Source: Multifurca ochricompacta (taxonomy: Eukaryota; Basidiomycota; Agaricomycetes; Russulales; Russulaceae). Taken from it: DNA of 64,000 nucleotides. A program made the translations under genes and the position numbers. Numbering within the stretch: position 1 is the stretch's first letter; every line of letters starts with the position of its first letter. The DNA lies in NCBI GenBank assembly GCA_022496185.1, contig WTXG01000193.1, positions 1-64,000 on the forward strand, in the 5' to 3' direction. This document shows, one piece after another, positions 62,609 to 64,000 of this stretch. The notes under the pieces were generated by a model. It ran no database searches. It had not been told where the DNA came from and was given only the letters and a program-made list of their open reading frames with translations.

Positions 62609-64000
62609 TCAGGCGATATAAAAATCCTCGTTTCCTTTGAATTGGTCTTGCAGCTCAAGATGTTGCTCATCCGTCATTGTCTTTAGGACCGTGGCGAGTG
62701 TCGACATGCTGATGGTGGGGGTGACCGACACTGGGGAAGTTGCAGGCGTTCCATTAGATCCGTTGGGTACCGCTGCAGTCGTGGGTGGGACTTCCGAGAT
62801 GGTGGCGGTCCGGGCCGAGCTATTTGGGCTTGATTGGGGTTTTCTATTGGGGCAATCTCGAACCAAATGCCCTCGTCGTCCGCACTCAAAGCATTGTCCT
62901 TCCTTTCGGTACTGTTCCTTTTCCTCCGTGGTAGTTGCTTTCCTAACCACATCCACATCCATTGCATTTGGGTCCTTTTTGCGATAGAACGTGAACTTAT
63001 TTCCCCGAGGTGACGGGGTAGTGACTGTTTTATTCCTAGTCAGGCTTTTCATAAAAACCCAATTTGCATGGTGACGTCGAGCGGATGTTGATGCTTCTTC
63101 GAAATTTTCCGGCTGATCTTGCATCAGCATTGTCGCAACCAATTGGGTTGGTAAGCTGCAATAGAAGTATTGTCGTGCAGCTGTGTCGTCAATGTGTAGT
63201 CCGGCCCGAATTGCTAAGTCGCGGAATTCGGCAATATAATCATCAATATTTCCCTCCTTCATTTGTAATTTTTCAAGCGCTTGTAATGCTTTTTGTCCTG
63301 CCGCGACGTCTGTCCATGCAGCAAGAAATGTTTGCCAGAATGTTTCCCACACATTTACAACTCCGATTCGTCCTGCGTTAATGTCGGCCAGCCAGTATAC
63401 TTGTTCCTCCACCCATTGGTCTACTTTGGGACCTCGGATTATTCCTAACGCGTAGGCCACCTTGGATCGCTTGTTCTGGACTAGGGGCACGAATGCATTA
63501 AGGGCGAAGTGGAGTTCAAGCAAGGCGAACCATCGTTTCGCGTGGGCCCTGTCGCCGTCAAAATAAGAGGGAGGGGCTCCTTCCATACGTCCTCCCTGTG
63601 GCATTGGGATGGGAGCTCCCTGGGGGTTTCCTCCTGGATTCCCTCCAGGGTTTCCTCCTGGATTTCCTCCAGGGTTCCCTCCTGGATTCCCTCCAGGGTT
63701 TCCTCCTGGATTTCCGCCGATGTTTCCTCCTGGGTGCCCGTTTGGATCTCCTCCAGGGTGTCCACCTGGGTTTCCTCCTGGTGGGCCTCCTAAATTAAGA
63801 GGGTCATTCTTTGGTTGTCTCATGGTATGACTGAGTTGGGTATGTGTTCGTCCTGGTTCGGTGAGTGTAATGGTGGCCATTTCTTCAAGAAGGGGTGGAA
63901 GTCTGGATGGGAGAGGTGCTGTGGGGGTTTCGGTTTGGGGGCTTTCAGCAGGGGAATCGCTTGTGAGTAATGCAAAGCGATTTCGGTTTTCAAGTGGTAC
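62609..64000 (-). CDS. gag: Z2 Gag (open to window edge)
   Basis: One frame of 464 codons running off the right end; an ATG at 63,878-63,880 is available, but the frame continues upstream with ENRNRFALLTSDSP, which matches the Gag leader of Z, so the true start is beyond 64,000. After a (Gly-Gly-Asn-Pro)n stretch come capsid (EGAPPSYFDGDRAHAKRWFA, ALGIIRGPKVDQWVEEQVYW, NIDDYIAEFRDLAIRAGLHI), the knuckle CFECGRRGHLVRDC near 62,870 and a C-terminus ending FYIA. Intact as far as seen. Confidence 0.9.
   Translation of the reverse strand, partial: VPLENRNRFALLTSDSPAESPQTETPTAPLPSRLPPLLEEMATITLTEPGRTHTQLSHTMRQPKNDPLNLGGPPGGNPGGHPGGDPNGHPGGNIGGNPGGNPGGNPGGNPGGNPGGNPGGNPGGNPQGAPIPMPQGGRMEGAPPSYFDGDRAHAKRWFALLELHFALNAFVPLVQNKRSKVAYALGIIRGPKVDQWVEEQVYWLADINAGRIGVVNVWETFWQTFLAAWTDVAAGQKALQALEKLQMKEGNIDDYIAEFRDLAIRAGLHIDDTAARQYFYCSLPTQLVATMLMQDQPENFEEASTSARRHHANWVFMKSLTRNKTVTTPSPRGNKFTFYRKKDPNAMDVDVVRKATTTEEKEQYRKEGQCFECGRRGHLVRDCPNRKPQSSPNSSARTATISEVPPTTAAVPNGSNGTPATSPVSVTPTISMSTLATVLKTMTDEQHLELQDQFKGNEDFYIA
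63625..63790 (-). repeat. 12-bp repeat encoding (Gly-Gly-Asn-Pro)n in Z2 gag
   Basis: About 12-14 imperfect 12-bp units; variants GGHP, GGDPN, GGNI at the outer end and uniform GGNP at the inner end. It is in phase with the gag frame and likely to vary in length between copies. Absent from Z gag. Confidence 0.85.

Larger units (their letters stand above)
57467..64000 (-). mobile_element. Ty3/Gypsy chromovirus Z2 (5' end outside window)
   Basis: Minus strand: 3' LTR 57,467-58,050, PPT, ORF3 58,092-59,198, pol 59,320-62,600, gag 62,609 to the edge. Inserted in LTR-Y. Diverged relative of Z (shared LTR motifs, gag, pol). Confidence 0.9.

Noticed and set aside
63509..63830. Pro/Phe-rich plus-strand frames (PPGFPPGFPPG)
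   Set aside because: Antisense reading of the GGNP repeat in Z2 gag.

Overview
This window is almost entirely transposable element sequence; I see no convincing host gene. The mix of several chromodomain Ty3/Gypsy LTR retrotransposon families (chromoviruses), a Ty1/Copia fragment, hAT-type and Tc1/mariner-type DNA elements, together with CpG-directed decay, suggests a TE-rich, probably heterochromatic block of a filamentous fungus. A basidiomycete (Agaricomycetes) fits best, but that is inference.

Layout. I name the families X, P, Z, Y and C for reference. Positions 1-38,681 form one deeply nested stack. Oldest is P3 (plus strand; pol at 23,228-26,040 and 37,241-37,459, ORF3 at 37,460-38,650, 3' LTR from 38,682). 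P4 (17,921-23,227) sits inside P3. X (minus strand, 1-17,920) sits inside P4. P1 (9,198-16,628, TSD GAGAT) and a solo LTR-Y (520-1,846) sit inside X. P2 (26,041-37,235) sits in the chromodomain of P3, and itself holds two hAT-like elements (8-bp TSDs) and a solo LTR of family C (TSD CATTC). From 39,129 a more rearranged mosaic follows: an LTR of family Z; P5 (39,759-45,026) holding a large Tc1/mariner foldback palindrome (42,061-43,654); the minus-strand Gypsy element Z (45,027-52,102); remnants G and H of family P; a Copia pol fragment (53,512-56,202) split by a solo LTR-C; LTR fragments; and the minus-strand Gypsy element Z2 (57,467 to the right edge).

How the parts work. Each Gypsy family encodes Gag (capsid plus CCHC knuckle) and Pol (protease DSGA, RT with YMDD, RNase H, HHCC/DDE integrase, C-terminal chromodomain). 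Three features stand out. First, families P, X and Z each have, 2 nt inside the 5' LTR, a primer-binding site complementary to the predicted 5' end of their own transcript, as in self-primed Tf1. Second, the families carry extra genes: a post-pol ORF of about 397 codons with a coiled coil and four CCHC-like zinc knuckles (P), an intact post-pol ORF of 368 aa without knuckles (Z2), and a tightly packed set of ORFs before gag (X). Third, family P has a copy of its 3' polypurine tract inside the integrase gene, unchanged in five copies. Decay is dominated by CpG to TpG/CpA transitions: the 9 differences between the X LTRs are all at CpG, and the six stops in the otherwise single-frame P4 pol are all TGA, mostly where sister copies have CGA.
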